Part shown: one piece after another, positions 14,148 through 15,039 of the stretch
Layout of the letters: every line of letters starts with the position of its first letter
Position numbering within the stretch: position 1 is the first letter of the stretch
Origin: JBDNFP01 sp041689775
Lineage (GTDB): Bacteria > Bacteroidota > Bacteroidia > Cytophagales > Spirosomataceae
Assembly: GCA_041689775.1 (NCBI GenBank)
Contig: JBDNFP010000325.1
Span: 1 to 15,039, forward strand
Length of the DNA stretch: 15,039 nucleotides
Direction of reading: 5' to 3'
Position numbers and translations under genes: made by a program
Notes under the pieces: generated by a model
Seen by the model: only the letters and a program-made list of their open reading frames with translations
Told to the model about the DNA's origin: nothing
Database searches by the model: none

Positions 14148-14498
14148 ATGAATCACGTAGAAGACTTTAATGAGTACCGTACCCGCATGAATGAGAAAAT
14201 ATTGGGGGGTGACAACCTTATTCTCAAACGTATTTTTAATCTAGACACCAATACCTACGCGCCAGGTACAATTGACCTCGTTACCAAGGAAATGATCGGG
14301 CTTGCCTGCTCTATGGTATTACGCTGCGACGATTGTGTAAAGTATCACTTAGGTAAATGTAAAGAATTGAGCGTGACTGATCAGCAAGTACAGGAAGTAT
14401 TTTCAATTGCAACGCTCATTGGCGGTACCATAGTAATACCTCACTTACGTCGTGCTTTCGAATATTGGGAAGCACTTTCGACCCCTGAACTATCATGA
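14148..14498 (+). CDS. Carboxymuconolactone decarboxylase (AhpD-like) family protein
   Basis: A 116-residue all-helical protein. The CMD/AhpD signature is intact: Glu48 in VTKEMIGLACSM, the redox pair Cys60-Cys63 in RCDDC, and His67 in CVKYHL. With both cysteines present the protein is more likely an alkylhydroperoxidase-type thiol redox enzyme than a decarboxylase. It overlaps the following gene by ATGA (14495-14498), so the two are translationally coupled and probably share a pathway. It is divergent from the comF-like gene. Confidence 0.87.
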   Translation: MNHVEDFNEYRTRMNEKILGGDNLILKRIFNLDTNTYAPGTIDLVTKEMIGLACSMVLRCDDCVKYHLGKCKELSVTDQQVQEVFSIATLIGGTIVIPHLRRAFEYWEALSTPELS

Positions 14499-14854
14499 GT
14501 ACTATCGAGCACGATCTTCCACTTCCCAAACAATGGAATAACCTTCTAGAAAAACTCAAAACACTTGTTGGTAAAAAACCCACTGATCTTAATAGTGTAC
14601 TTTTCCTTATAGGAGTGCAGGAGCTAGGCAAAGGAGCCTTACACTTTACAAAGGAGCAAAAGCAGGATCTCATGCACATAGGAATCTGTACTGTACTAGG
14701 TATGTCGGGCTATTATGAGTTTCAGGGGGTGGACGCTGATGGTTGGCCGCATTGGGAATTAGTCCAACCACTCCCGCATGGAGATCTTTTATCACAGGAG
14801 TTACTATTGAAAATGCACGTTTTAGAATATTTTAAAGCCAATGATCTCTTTTGA
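14495..14854 (+). CDS. Conserved protein of unknown function coupled to the AhpD-like gene
   Basis: A 119-residue soluble protein I cannot assign to a named family. It is mainly helical. A basic, hydrophobic first half (WNNLLEKLKTLVGKKP and VLFLIGVQELGKGA) is followed by FTKEQKQDLMHIGICTVL and an aromatic, acidic second half (GYYEFQGVDADGWPHWELV and LPHGDLLSQE). It has no signal peptide or membrane segment. Only two histidines and one cysteine look catalytic-capable (His-Ile-Gly-Ile-Cys and PHGD). The ATG overlaps the stop of the CMD/AhpD-like gene, which is the strongest clue: it is expected to be made together with that redox protein, perhaps as a partner or co-factor-binding subunit. Confidence 0.8.
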   Translation: MSTIEHDLPLPKQWNNLLEKLKTLVGKKPTDLNSVLFLIGVQELGKGALHFTKEQKQDLMHIGICTVLGMSGYYEFQGVDADGWPHWELVQPLPHGDLLSQELLLKMHVLEYFKANDLF

Positions 14855-14938
14855 CAAATTATATTCCGAATCACTTCCCCTGAATTTCAAATAGTTATAA
14901 ATAATCGTGAAAAATAATCGTTTTTTTTCGGTTGGTGC

Positions 14939-14969
14939 TTGTGTAGTCCGGAAAAAGGTCTCACTTTTG
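14939..14969 (+). promoter_or_regulatory. Promoter of the transcription unit leaving the right edge
   Basis: TTG (14939-14941) and CACTTTTG (14962-14969), the latter one base from TAnnTTTG, are separated by 20 nt, the usual spacing for Bacteroidota promoters. The bases just after the box (CACTCCC) are GC-rich, as in stringently controlled stable-RNA and ribosomal promoters. The start point would be near 14976. Confidence 0.55.
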
Positions 14970-14975
14970 CACTCC

Positions 14976-15039
14976 CAATCAGGGGCAAGGGTAGCACAAA
15001 CGAGTGTTACCGCACGTTTTGAGGAGACTCAGAGCCACG
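14976..15039 (+). other. Structured 5' leader of an unseen downstream gene
   Basis: After the predicted start point the sequence contains an 8-bp hairpin (GGTAGCAC 14990-14997 with GTGTTACC 15004-15011, one G-T pair). No open frame that looks like protein begins before the window ends. It could be the leader of an rRNA operon or of a translation gene; the sequence stops too soon to tell. Confidence 0.35.

Noticed and set aside
1..15039. CRISPR array, tRNA genes, insertion sequence or prophage
   Set aside because: No regularly spaced repeats, no cloverleaf-type sequence, no transposase or integrase and no terminal inverted repeats were seen when reading both strands.

Overview
The window looks like chromosomal DNA from a member of the Bacteroidota, most likely a cytophagal (Spirosoma/Dyadobacter/Siphonobacter-like) bacterium. 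Four observations support this. Genes are preceded by the phylum-specific promoter element TAnnTTTG rather than by a classical -10 box and Shine-Dalgarno site. There is a TonB-dependent receptor with an N-terminal carboxypeptidase-regulatory-like domain. There is a GldJ-type gliding/secretion lipoprotein. The HigA, barnase/barstar and ComF sequences are of the kind common in that phylum. The species cannot be read from the sequence.

Left part (1-1663). The tail of an unidentified gene is followed by a decayed higB toxin whose C-terminal third is still readable, then by an intact HigA antitoxin. Next come a DinB-superfamily metalloprotein and a solitary minimal nucleotidyltransferase (MntA-like) with no HEPN partner. 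A strong two-way hairpin terminator closes this side against the convergent receptor gene.

Thiamine and quinone region (1681-6629). A minus-strand TonB-dependent receptor is headed by a textbook TPP riboswitch and its own promoter, which makes it a thiamine-repressed outer-membrane thiamine (or precursor) receptor. Divergent from it is a three-gene set on the plus strand: a ring-cleaving VOC dioxygenase (MhqO/MhqA-like), an alpha/beta hydrolase (MhqD-like) and a muconolactone-isomerase-like small protein. It is preceded by a perfect 20-bp palindrome that is a good operator candidate. By analogy with Bacillus mhq genes this is probably an aromatic/quinone stress response. A perfect 13-bp hairpin with a T-run terminates it.

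Toxin-immunity pair and housekeeping block (6633-15039). A secreted or lipid-anchored barnase-family RNase, with the catalytic Glu, Arg and His all present, is followed by a barstar-family inhibitor; each has its own promoter box. A PnuC-family vitamin transporter converges on barstar and overlaps it by 8 bp. A short promoter-to-terminator unit, possibly a small RNA, lies between pnuC and mfd. The transcription-repair coupling factor Mfd (TTG start) is followed by the GldJ-like lipoprotein. A ComF-family phosphoribosyltransferase (minus) is divergent from an AhpD/CMD-like protein that is translationally coupled to a conserved protein of unknown function. The right edge holds a well-formed promoter and a structured leader, the beginning of a transcription unit that runs out of the window.

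I did not find a clear-cut new multi-gene system. The best leads are the decayed higB, the barnase/barstar pair, the candidate small RNA, the mhq-type operator and the uncharacterised CMD-coupled gene.
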